Source of the DNA: Candidatus Methanomethylophilus sp. 1R26 | GTDB taxonomy: Archaea > Thermoplasmatota > Thermoplasmata > Methanomassiliicoccales > Methanomethylophilaceae | Direction: 5' to 3' | NCBI RefSeq assembly: GCF_001481295.1 | Contig: NZ_LOPS01000002.1 | Location: 1-64,000 of the forward strand | Length of the DNA stretch: 64,000 nucleotides | Part shown: positions 9,076 through 17,408 of the stretch, one piece after another | Layout: each line of letters starts with the position of its first letter | How positions within the stretch are numbered: position 1 is the stretch's first letter | Made by a program: the position numbers and the translations under genes | The notes under the pieces: model-generated | The model's input: only the letters and a program-made list of their open reading frames with translations | Databases searched by the model: none | Told to the model about the DNA's origin: nothing

Positions 9076-9095
9076 GGCCCGGAACGTTCCGGGCC
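9076..9095. repeat. Perfect 20-bp palindrome GGCCCGGAACGTTCCGGGCC
   Basis: A fully self-complementary 20-bp sequence between two convergent genes, adjacent to the terminator at 9036-9074. It may form a second terminator hairpin or be a protein site. Confidence 0.6.
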
Positions 9096-9103
9096 GTAAG
9101 GTT

Positions 9104-10057
9104 TCAGCTGACCGATTTGACGTTGATGACGTAGTACAGGACAGTGTTGTAGTTCTCTGCCAGGGTCCTGTAGCTGAACTCGCCACTGCTGTTAGTGCCG
9201 TTGATGTAAATGGTCCCGGGCATCTCAGTACCGTCGGCGGTCACCTTGTAGAGGTTGAGCTTGATCATCTTAATCTCATTGAAATTATTGAGATCGTCAG
9301 AGTACTGGCCGGACACGGCCTGAGTATCGGAGATCTCGAGGTCGAAGGTGATGGTCCCGCTGTCGATGGTGCTGACCTTTGCCTTCACGGTGCCGAAGCT
9401 GCCTTCCTCGATGGTATACTCCTCTCCCGCAGTGGGCAGGTATGTTACGGTGACGGTGCCGTTGCTGTTGGCAGTGGCGATGCCTCCCCATCCGAGGACG
9501 GTCTTCTCGATAGTGACCGCAGCCCCGTTGGAGGGGACGGTGACGCCTGAGTACATGTTGGTGAACTCGGATGCAGACATCGTGACGCTTGTCGGGGTCG
9601 TGAGGCCGCTCGTAGACGCAGATTTAGTCGTGCTGGCAGCAGAATATCCGTCGCCGAGCTTGATGGTCAGGCGGATCTCGTCCCCTTCCTTCGCGCCGTA
9701 GAGGGCATCGTTGAACGCCTGGAGGACGCTCCCGGACCCGAGGGTCACCGAGAACGTGCTGTAGGAGGTCGACTCAGTGTAACCGGCGGAGTGGACCCAT
9801 TTGGCGGAGTCCGCTATGCTCTCCACCGTGGTCTGGTAGATCGCGCCGCCGTTGTCGTAGCAGTCGTACAGCGACAGAGTGTAGTCCATGACCACAGTGC
9901 TGCCGGTGTCGGCCTCCGTATCGTCCCCATCGTTGATCATGTGGTCGTTGACGTATGCGCCGACGACCGCGACAGTCGCAACTACAATGATTATCAGGCA
10001 GACCAGGGAGATGGGCTCGCGCTCTCTCCTCGGTTTCACGTCCTCTTCATCGGCCAT
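9104..10057 (-). CDS. Membrane-anchored FKBP-type peptidyl-prolyl isomerase-like protein
   Basis: A 317-residue protein with one N-terminal transmembrane segment (about 16-38) and an extracytoplasmic body rich in Ser/Thr. Residues about 50-150 follow the FKBP plan: VVMDYTLSLYD, then FSVTLGSGSVLQAFNDALYG, then AKEGDEIRLTI. That resembles the core of SlyD/FKBP isomerases, with a beta-rich C-terminal half I do not recognise. It likely helps fold secreted proteins. The start at 10057 is just before the charged MADEEDVKPRRE stretch preceding the helix. It splits the thi cluster, divergent from thiM and convergent to thiDN. Confidence 0.72.
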   Translation of the reverse strand: MADEEDVKPRREREPISLVCLIIIVVATVAVVGAYVNDHMINDGDDTEADTGSTVVMDYTLSLYDCYDNGGAIYQTTVESIADSAKWVHSAGYTESTSYSTFSVTLGSGSVLQAFNDALYGAKEGDEIRLTIKLGDGYSAASTTKSASTSGLTTPTSVTMSASEFTNMYSGVTVPSNGAAVTIEKTVLGWGGIATANSNGTVTVTYLPTAGEEYTIEEGSFGTVKAKVSTIDSGTITFDLEISDTQAVSGQYSDDLNNFNEIKMIKLNLYKVTADGTEMPGTIYINGTNSSGEFSYRTLAENYNTVLYYVINVKSVS

Positions 10058-10160
10058 TTTTACCGAGTGGCTATTCTGAAGACCATATTTAACTATTGGC
10101 TGATGCCCGCACCTGCGTCCCCGGGCGGTTGTTTTTACGTAGAACGTGCATGCTCCCTGC

Positions 10161-10955
10161 ATGTCCTTCCAACCCGGAGAGATGATGGGCAGGGTCAGGG
10201 CAGCTTGCCCTCTGGTCCACCACATCACCAATTATGTCACGGTCAACGACTGCGCCAACGCCACAATCTGCGCCGGAGGGTCCCCCGTCATGACGGACGA
10301 GGCCCTGGACCTCCCCGGGATGGTCCCGCTGGCCTCGGCGGTGGTCCTCAACATGGGCACGCTGAACGTCCGCACCGTCGAGTCCATGGTCCAGGCGGGG
10401 AAGATCGCCAACGCGCACGGCATACCGGTGCTCTTCGATCCGGTCGGAGCGGGGGCGACCCCCTACAGGACCCAGACCGCCGAGAGGATCCTCAGGGAGG
10501 TGAAGGTCTCCGTCATCAAGGGCAACGCGGGCGAGATCGGGGTCCTCGCCGGCACCGGAGGAGAGGTGAAGGGCGTCGACTCGCACGGAGGGACCGACAC
10601 GGCCGCCGCCGTCAGGACGCTGGCACAGCGCACCGGAGCAGTTACAGCGGCCACGGGGGAGACCGATTACGTATCGGACGGGAAGACGGCCTACACCCTG
10701 CGCAACGGAGACGCCCTGCTGGGGAAGATCTCCGGCACGGGCTGCATGGTCTCCTCGGTCGCCGGCTGCTACATCGGGGCCTGCGGAGTATCCGCTGAGA
10801 GCGTCGCCGCCGGCATAACGGCGTTCAACACCGCCGCGGAGCTGGCCGTGAAGGGCGGGAAGGTCTTCGGGCCCGCCTCCTTCAAGACGAAGGTCCTGGA
10901 CACCCTGTACTCCATGGACCCCGAGAACGCCGATTCGCTGGCGAGGTTCGATTGA
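10161..10955 (+). CDS. thiM: Hydroxyethylthiazole kinase ThiM
   Basis: Phosphorylates 4-methyl-5-hydroxyethylthiazole for salvage into thiamine. The 264-residue protein shows PLVHHITNYVTVNDCANAT, AGGSPVM, VLFDPVGAGAT, KGNAGEI and GKISGTGCMVSS, the full set of ThiM signatures. ATG 10161 is chosen; GTG 10146 is an in-frame alternative. thiE starts at the base after the stop, so the two are coupled. The first of seven thi genes in a row on the plus strand. Confidence 0.95.
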   Translation: MSFQPGEMMGRVRAACPLVHHITNYVTVNDCANATICAGGSPVMTDEALDLPGMVPLASAVVLNMGTLNVRTVESMVQAGKIANAHGIPVLFDPVGAGATPYRTQTAERILREVKVSVIKGNAGEIGVLAGTGGEVKGVDSHGGTDTAAAVRTLAQRTGAVTAATGETDYVSDGKTAYTLRNGDALLGKISGTGCMVSSVAGCYIGACGVSAESVAAGITAFNTAAELAVKGGKVFGPASFKTKVLDTLYSMDPENADSLARFD

Positions 10956-11593
10956 ATGGGACTGATGGACCTCTACGCGATAACCGACCGCGCCATGCTG
11001 GGCAAGACAACGGAAGCGGAGGCCGCCAGGCTCTGCTACGAGGCCGGGGCCGACGTCGTCCAGCTCCGGGGGAAGTCCATGGACGGAGGGCTCCAGCTGG
11101 AGCAGGCCCGCCTGATGCAGAAGGAGGCCGACCGCCTCAACAAGATCTTCATCGTGGACGACAGGGTCGACGTGGCCGTGCTGGCACATGCCGACGGAGT
11201 GCACCTGGGCCAGACCGACATCCCGGTGAGGGAGGCCCGCAGGCTGACCGGTGACGACATGATCATCGGCGCCAGCGTCTCCACCGTGGAAGAGGCGAGG
11301 AAAGCCATCGAGGACGGCGCGGACTACCTGGGCGTCGGGTCGATATTCACGACCAAGACCAAGCCCGACGCTAAGCAGGCGCTGGGCCTCGACATCATAT
11401 ACGATATCAAGAAAGAGCTCGGGGATGTGCCGCTGGTCGCCATCGGGGGCATCAACCGCGGGAACATCCTCGACGTCATCCATGCCGGCGCCGACGGCGC
11501 GTGCGTGGTGTCTGCAATCATGGCCGCGCCGATATCGGGAAGGCGGCCCATGAGCTCAAGACCATGATCCTCAACGACAGGCGCAGAGCATGA
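10956..11593 (+). CDS. thiE: Thiamine-phosphate synthase ThiE (one-base frameshift near the 3' end)
   Basis: Condenses HMP pyrophosphate with thiazole phosphate. TIM-barrel motifs are clear: YAITDRAMLGKT, DVVQLRGKSM, FIVDDRVDVA, GVHLGQTDIP, YLGVGSIFTTKTK and PLVAIGGINRGN. One base is missing at about 11526-11530; restoring it gives an ending [20 protein letters not shown] with TGA at 11591-11593, overlapping the thiS ATG. Uncorrected, the frame stops early at 11567. It seems redundant with ThiN of thiDN and with the TenI-like gene in the same cluster. Confidence 0.93.
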
Positions 11594-11784
11594 AGGTCAA
11601 CGGGGAGGAAGCGGGGGATCCGGCAGGGAAGACCGTCTCCGGATGGCTCAGGGAACGCGGCTACGACCCTCTGCGCTCGGCCGTCCTGCTCAACGGAGAG
11701 GTCGTCCCGAGGGCCGAGATGGATAAGAGGAAGCTCTCGGACGGGGACGAGATGGAGATCGTCAGCTTCGTGGGCGGAGGATGA
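11590..11784 (+). CDS. thiS: Sulfur-carrier protein ThiS
   Basis: A 64-residue ubiquitin-like protein ending in the Gly-Gly tail (SFVGGG) that is adenylated by ThiF and thiocarboxylated to supply sulfur to ThiG. It overlaps thiE upstream and thiF downstream by ATGA-type junctions, indicating tight translational coupling. Sequence [20 protein letters not shown] fits the short family length. Confidence 0.93.
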   Translation: MKVNGEEAGDPAGKTVSGWLRERGYDPLRSAVLLNGEVVPRAEMDKRKLSDGDEMEIVSFVGGG

Positions 11785-12451
11785 TGCGGCCGGAAGACAA
11801 GAACGGCCCTGAAGGGGAGATGTTCGCCAGGAACCCTCCGGGCATGACCGAGGCGCTCTCGGGAGCGACCGCCGGCATCGCCGGCCTCGGAGGGCTGGGC
11901 TCCAACATCGCCGCCATGCTGGCACGTTCGGGGATCGGCCGCATCGTCACCGCCGACTTCGACAGGGTGGAGCCGAGCAACCTCAACCGCCAGAACTACG
12001 GAATCGATGATCTGGGACTCCTCAAGACCGAGGCCACCGAAAGGGCCCTGAGGCGCATACGCCCCGGGATCGGATTCGAAGGGCATGCCGTCCGCCTCAG
12101 CCCTGAGAACATCCCGGAGATAATGCGCGGGTGCGACGTCGTCATCGAGGCCCTGGACGGCCCGGAGGACAAGGCCATGCTCGTATCGGCGGTCCTCGAG
12201 AAGATGCCCGGGACGCCAGTGATATGCGGGAACGGGATGAGCGGGTTCGGAGATGCCGACCGCATCGTCAGGAGGTACCTTGGAAAGCTCGTCACGGTCT
12301 GCGGCGACATGAGGGACGGCGGCGTCTCCCCTCCCAGGGTCGCGGCCCCCAAGGTGACCGCCTGCGCCGCGCTGATGGCGGACGCCGCGTCGATGCCATC
12401 GTATCCAAATACAGGGCATCCGATAGCAGGCGGGAAAAGGAGGGGTTCTGA
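11781..12451 (+). CDS. thiF: ThiF-like adenylyltransferase for ThiS (one-base frameshift)
   Basis: E1-like enzyme that adenylates the ThiS C-terminus. It shows the nucleotide-binding [14 protein letters not shown], the [11 protein letters not shown] motif and [17 protein letters not shown]. One base is missing near 12391; in the corrected frame the protein ends [19 protein letters not shown], with TGA at 12449-12451 overlapping thiG. Length of about 222 residues is the short anaerobe-type ThiF. Uncorrected, the frame runs out of phase into thiG. Confidence 0.9.
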
Positions 12452-13217
12452 CGGAAGACGATCTGGTCATCGGCAAGAGGCATTTCAAATCCAGGTTCAT
12501 CCTCGGCTCGGGGAAGTTCTCGCTGGACATGACGGACAGGGTCATCAGGGAGGGCGGCGTGGAGATCGCCACGCTGGCCGTCCGCAGGGTGAACAGCGGG
12601 GGCAGGGAGAACGTCCTCGACTACATGCCGGAAGGCGTCACCCTGCTGCCGAACACCTCAGGTGCCAGGAACGCGGAGGAGGCCCTCACCATCGCCCGCC
12701 TGGCCAGGGAGCTCGGGTGCGGGGACATGATCAAGATCGAGATCGTCCGCGACACCCGCTACCTGCTGCCGGACAATGCGGAGACCGCGAGGGCCGTCAA
12801 GCTCCTGGCCGACGACGGCTTCGTGCCGCTCCCGTACATGATGCCCGACCTGGAGGCAGCAAGGACCATGGCCGCCAACGGAGCGGCGGCCGTGATGCCC
12901 CTCGCCGCCCCCATCGGGAGCAACCGCGGCCTCCTGGCCAAGGATTTCATAAAGATGATGGTCGAGGAGATCGACCTGCCGGTGATCGTCGATGCCGGAA
13001 TCGGGCGCCGTCCCAGGCCTGCGAGGCCATGGAGATGGGATGCGCCGCGGTCATGGCGAACACCGCTGTGGCCACCGCCTCGGACGTTCCTGCCATGGCC
13101 AGGGCGTTCAGGCTGGCCATCGAGGCCGGGCGTCTGGCATATCTCTCCGGGCCGGGACGCGTCCTCTCCGACAGGGGCGAGGCATCGAGCCCGCTGACCG
13201 GGTTCCTGAGGCAGCGA
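12448..13217 (+). CDS. thiG: Thiazole synthase ThiG (frameshift; unusual CTG start)
   Basis: Forms the thiazole phosphate ring from deoxyxylulose phosphate, ThiS thiocarboxylate and dehydroglycine. Motifs: [36 protein letters not shown], and, after a missing base near 13004, [16 protein letters not shown] and [10 protein letters not shown]. No ATG/GTG/TTG is in frame at the family's start; CTG at 12448, 4 bases after GGAGG and overlapping the thiF stop, is the best candidate. The true stop is uncertain: the corrected frame runs to 13307, but family proteins end soon after SPLTGFL, near 13215, so another indel is likely. Confidence 0.85.
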
Positions 13218-13218
13218 G

Positions 13219-14387
13219 ATGGCCTACCGCACCGAGTACGATGCATGCGCCTACATGCCGCACATGGAGGCCATCCCCAACGGCATCATGGACGAGGTCA
13301 TGGATGAGCAGTCCGCGTACGATCCGGGATCGTTCGGCGAGAGGGACGTCAGGCGTGCGCTGGCATCCGACAGGCTCGGCCCGGAGGACTTCGGCGCGCT
13401 CCTCTCCCCCGCGGCCGTCCCCTTCATGGAGGACATCGCGGCCAAGGCGAGGGCGGTCACGCGCAGCCATTTCGGGAACTCGGTCTGCATGTTCACCCCC
13501 CTGTACGCCTCCAACTACTGCGATAACCGCTGCCTTTACTGCGGGTTCAACCATGACAACGACATCCGGCGCGCCCGTCTGACCCCGGAAGAGGTGGAGA
13601 TCGAGATGTCCAACATCGCCGCCACCGGGCTGACGGAGATACTCATCCTCACCGGAGAATCCAGGGAATACTCCGATCCCGCGTACATCGAGATGTGCGT
13701 GAAGGCAGCGAAAGAGCATTTCTCCAGCATCGGGCTGGAGGTCTATCCCCTGAACTCGGACGAGTACGGAAGGCTGCATGCCTGCGGCGCCGATTACGTC
13801 ACGGTGTTCCAGGAGACCTACGACCCGGAGACCTACAGGAAGTTCCACACCGGAGGGGCGAAGAGGATCATGTCCTACCGTTTCACGCCCAGGAGAGGGC
13901 GCTCATGGGCGGGATGAGGGGCGTTGCCTTCGGCGCGCTCCTGGGTCTCAGGCCCGACTGGAGGAAGGACGCGTTCGCCTGCGGGCTCCACGGGTACCTC
14001 CTGCAGAGGAAGTACCCCTGGGCGGAGATCTCCTATTCCCTGCCCAGGCTGAGGCCGTGCAGCAGCCACCCGACCGACGACACCGCCGTCACCGAGAGGG
14101 ACCTCCTGCAGACGGCGATGGCGTACAGGCTGTTCATGCCGTTCGCCGGAGAGACCATCTCCACCAGGGAGCTGCCGAGGTTCCGCGACGGGATCGTGAA
14201 CATCTGCGCCACCAAGATCTCCGCCGGGTCGTCCGTCAGGATCGGAGGGCACAGCACGGTGAAGGACCAGGGCGACGGTCAGTTCGACCTCTCCGACAGA
14301 AGAGGCGTGGAGGAGGTCGTCCGCGACCTGAGGGCCGAAGGGCTGCAGCCGGTTTTCAACGATTACGTGAGGTCCGACCGATGCTGA
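13219..14387 (+). CDS. thiH: 2-iminoacetate synthase ThiH, radical SAM (one-base frameshift)
   Basis: Cleaves tyrosine to dehydroglycine for the thiazole ring, an oxygen-sensitive reaction. The 4Fe-4S/SAM motif CDNRCLYC is present at about residues 99-106, with [11 protein letters not shown] and the C-terminal biotin/thiamin-associated domain. One base is missing near 13881-13884 (TTT run); the rest continues as [20 protein letters not shown] to TGA 14385-14387. Its stop overlaps the next ATG. ThiFSGH is the bacterial anaerobic route, notable in an archaeon, where Thi4-type thiazole synthases are common. Confidence 0.9.
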
Positions 14388-14977
14388 TCGTCTCCGTCAC
14401 CGACCGGAAACACTGCGTCCGGCCCCTGGCGGAGCAGATCGAGCTTATCTGCCGCGGCGGGGCCGACGCCGTCGTTCTGCGCGAACGGGACCTGGGACGT
14501 GCAGAGTACATGGAGCTGGCACATCGGACCATGGACATCTGCCGGAGCTTCGGGACGGAGTTCATAGCCCACGGCGGGGCGGACCGCGCCGAGGAGCTGG
14601 GGGCTGACGGGGCGTGGATGACCTTCGCGGAACTGGAAGAGAAAGGAAGGCCGGCGCATATGAAGGCGGTCGTCTCGGTCCATTCGCTCCTGGAGGCCGC
14701 CGATGCCTGCAGACTCGGCGCGGACATGCTCGTCTTCGGCAATGTCTGCGAGACCTCCTGCAAACCCGGGAAGCCTGCCGCCGGGTTCGGGGCTCTGAGG
14801 GAAGTATGCGCCTCATCAAGCGTCCCGGTCCTGGCCATAGGCGGGATGGACGCCCCTGCCGCCCGCCTTGCGGCGGAAGCGGGCGCCGCCGGCGTCTGCC
14901 TGATGTCCGGGCTCATGTCCGCAGATGACCCAGAGACAATCGTGGCCGGGATCAGAGCATCTTCAGGTCGCCGGTGA
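14381..14977 (+). CDS. tenI: TenI/ThiE-like protein (probable thiazole tautomerase)
   Basis: A 198-residue TIM-barrel protein of the ThiE superfamily: [56 protein letters not shown] and VPVLAIGGMDAP. Compared with the ThiE at 10956 it lacks the QLRxK and DD pyrophosphate/Mg ligands, having VLRERD and the TSCKPG loop instead, as in TenI tautomerases that act on the thiazole product. It ends the thi operon. Tautomerase function is inferred from family and context. Confidence 0.8.
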   Translation: MLIVSVTDRKHCVRPLAEQIELICRGGADAVVLRERDLGRAEYMELAHRTMDICRSFGTEFIAHGGADRAEELGADGAWMTFAELEEKGRPAHMKAVVSVHSLLEAADACRLGADMLVFGNVCETSCKPGKPAAGFGALREVCASSSVPVLAIGGMDAPAARLAAEAGAAGVCLMSGLMSADDPETIVAGIRASSGRR

Positions 14978-15329
14978 ACCTGTCGAGCTCGGACTGCTTC
15001 TTCGGCCCCAGCCCGAGACAGGTGTACGTCCCGGGCTCCACTTCCGTCCTGCCGGCGTCGCACACCAGGGAGCACGGGATGCCGTTGGCCTTGGCGATCT
15101 CCTTGAACTCGAAGAGAGTCCGCTCATCCGGGACCTTCAGAACGGAGATCTTCGCCCCGCCCGAGTCCCAGGCACGGTAATCGGCAGGCGATCTCTTCTC
15201 GGCCTGGAGGGCGCAGGAGACGGCCGCATGGCACGCCTGCGCGGCCGTCTTCCCCTTGGACATCTTGATGTCCTGCCTGACGAGGATCACGACCTTGTAC
15301 TCCCCGCCCCTGTCGAAAAGGATGGACAT
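14952..15329 (-). CDS. pth2: Archaeal-type peptidyl-tRNA hydrolase Pth2
   Basis: Recycles peptidyl-tRNA dropped from ribosomes. The 125-residue protein has the Pth2 signature (YKVVILVRQDIKMSKGKTA, AQACHAAVSCAL), the central KVPDERTLFEF and the ending VCDAGRTEVEPGTYTCLGLG. Length matches the archaeal family. It is convergent with the tenI-like gene and overlaps its 3' end by 26 bases. No frame break is seen. Confidence 0.95.
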   Translation of the reverse strand: MSILFDRGGEYKVVILVRQDIKMSKGKTAAQACHAAVSCALQAEKRSPADYRAWDSGGAKISVLKVPDERTLFEFKEIAKANGIPCSLVCDAGRTEVEPGTYTCLGLGPKKQSELDRFTGDLKML

Positions 15330-15425
15330 GAACGCAAGGACGCAGCGACGGCATTATAAAACTGGCGATTGAGGATGCCGGCGCCATTACCCCCCGAACA
15401 GGCAACGCGGCCGCCGGCTGCAATC

Positions 15426-15437
15426 AGTTTATATCCA
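15426..15437 (+). promoter_or_regulatory. TATA box of the Sel1-repeat gene
   Basis: GTTTATATCC lies about 25 bases before ATG 15459, implying a leaderless or nearly leaderless transcript. Confidence 0.45.
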
Positions 15438-15458
15438 TGTCACAATTGATGAGTGCTT

Positions 15459-16798
15459 ATGATTTCCTCTGGGAAGCGCCGTCCGAAATCTGCCTCCGAG
15501 ATGATCCGCCAGGCGGACCTTTGGCGCATCGGCGCGACGGGGACCAGAACTACGTGCAGGCGTTCCAGTTCTACAAGAAAGCGGCCTCCCGCGGCACGTC
15601 CGCGCCATGTTCCTCCTGGGCACGATGTTCGAGAGCGGGCACGGCACGAAGCAGTCGTACCGCGAGGCCGCCAATGGTACGACCGCGGCTGCGAAGAGGG
15701 CGACATAGACTGCGCCGCGGCCATCGCGTTCCTGAGCGAGGCGGGGCTGGGAGTGAAACGGTCCCGTTCGTACGCCATCGAGATGAACGAGCGCGCCGCC
15801 ACCGCCGGCAACGTGAGGGCGGAGAACAACCTCGGCCTGATCTACCTCGACCCGGACGGAGGCGACCTCAACCTCCACGCCGCCATGACCTGGTTCCAGA
15901 AGGGGAACATCTCGGGCTTCGCGCCCGCACAGGTCAACCTGGGGAGGATGTACCAGAGAGGGATGAACGTCAACCGCTCCTGCGGGACGGCCGCCGTCCT
16001 TTTCAAAAGGGCGGCGAGGCAGGGGAACACGGGCTCCAAGATCCACCTCGCGAGGCTCTACCGCCTGGGCCTCGGCGTCGACAGGTCCGAGACGGTCGCC
16101 AGGCACCTCTTCCTGGAGGCGGCCAGGTGGGGCAGCTCCGGCGCAGGAAGGAGCTGGAGGAGGACGAAGGAGAGCCGGAGGGCCCGAAGTACTGCGCGGC
16201 GCTGAAGAGGGCGGAGGACCCGCAGTCCCAGCTCGAGATCGGGCTGGCGTACCTGGACGGCATCTGCACCGGCCAGTCGGTGTACACTGCCGTCTACTGG
16301 CTGGAGCAGGCCGCTAAAGGCGGCTCCGAGACCGCCATGTACGTGCTCGGGCAGATCTACGAGAACGGGATCTGCCTCGAGAAGTCCCCGGCGTCGGCCG
16401 CCAAGTGGTACAGATGGGGAGCGGACAGGGGCCACGGCCCGTGCGCCTACAATCTGGCCTACATGTACGAGAACGGGATCGGAGGGCCCAAGGACCCGGA
16501 GAAAGCCTTCGCCCTCTACAGGAAGGCGTCGGAGGACTCATCATCGGACGAGGATGCGCTTTCGGATGCCCTGTTCGCCGTAGGCTCCATGATGCTCCGC
16601 GGGAACGGGACGGAGAAAGACCCGGCAGGCGCAGCCGAGGTCCTGTCGAGGTCCGCCGAGCTGGGACATGCCGGCGCCCAGCTGCTGGCGGGGAAGATCC
16701 TCCTGGCATCCGACCGCGGGAAGGCGGTGTCCTTCCTTGAGAAGGCCGCCGAGCAGGGCGACGAAGAGGCCGCCAAGATCCTCTCGGAACTGGAATGA
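15459..16798 (+). CDS. Sel1-repeat (SLR/TPR-like) protein, multiple frameshifts
   Basis: An all-helical scaffold of about ten Sel1-like repeats, seen as ALxYYxxAAxxGxxxA periodicity: VQAFQFYKKAASRG, AATAGNVRAENNLGLIYLD, ARQGNTGSKIHLARLYRLG, AAKGGSETAMYVLGQIYENG, GADRGHGPCAYNLAYMYENG and SAELGHAGAQLLAGKIL. Four single-base losses (near 15540, 15588, 15670 and 16140) break it; restoring them gives one continuous protein of about 445 residues. No signal peptide is seen. Sel1 proteins usually bridge signalling or assembly partners; no partner is evident. The start is uncertain, with ATG 15449 in another frame as alternative. Confidence 0.75.
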
Positions 16799-16919
16799 CC
16801 GGCCGCCGCACCTTTATGCGCAACGTACCCCATAGAAGCAGGATGTGTGGAGCGGGCACCGTCTTAAACATCCTGCTCCGCATTGTTTTTATGCAGGATG
16901 ACCGCGATACAGTGGCGCA

Positions 16920-17387
16920 ATGGCACTAGTGAACATCGTGTATCATCACTCCGGGGACCCCAAGGCGCCGGAGGGGAAGGACATCAGAAGGAAGTCCGTC
17001 AAGGAGATGGACGAGTACATGAACCGTCTCGTCGTCGAGATGAAGTTCGCCGGCGTCTCCACCAAGTACGAGAGCGTGGAGCAGGAGGGCCCCAACGACA
17101 TCGTCATCAACGGCCGCAGGGTGGAGGATATCCTCGACGGCCTCGAGATCCGCCGCCCGGAGGTCAACGACGAGAACTCCGTTCGCTCGCAGGTCATCGT
17201 GGTCACCGAGAGGTCCCCGGACGAATGGAACACCGGGATAATCGAGGACATCTCGGACATCCTGATGAAGAACGCCCTCTCCAAGCGTACGCCGACGCCG
17301 ATAGCTCCGCATCAAAGAGCTCAGGAACAGCTCCGACTGAAACATCAAGCGGCCGCCGTCCTGGCGGCCACCTTCCCTTTTTTATAA
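16920..17387 (+). CDS. Hypothetical protein, about 140-155 aa, uncertain C-terminus
   Basis: Starts MALVNIVYHHSGDPKAPEGK and has an INGRRVEDILDGLEIRRPEV segment. A thioredoxin-like fold related to small methanogen proteins is possible but not established. The last residues of the open frame run into a GC hairpin and T6 tract at 17351-17383, and the sequence after ILMKNALSK loses protein-like character, so the real stop is probably before the hairpin and an indel near 17285 is likely. Confidence 0.6.
   Translation: MALVNIVYHHSGDPKAPEGKDIRRKSVKEMDEYMNRLVVEMKFAGVSTKYESVEQEGPNDIVINGRRVEDILDGLEIRRPEVNDENSVRSQVIVVTERSPDEWNTGIIEDISDILMKNALSKRTPTPIAPHQRAQEQLRLKHQAAAVLAATFPFL
17351..17383 (+). terminator. 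Intrinsic terminator
   Basis: GGCCGCC-gtcct-GGCGGCC followed by ACCTTCCC and TTTTTT. The same T/A-rich end (TTTTTTATAAATCC) also serves as the TATA box for tgtA, whose ATG lies about 22 bases further on. Confidence 0.8.
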
Positions 17388-17408
17388 ATCCCGTCCAATC
17401 CCGAATGC

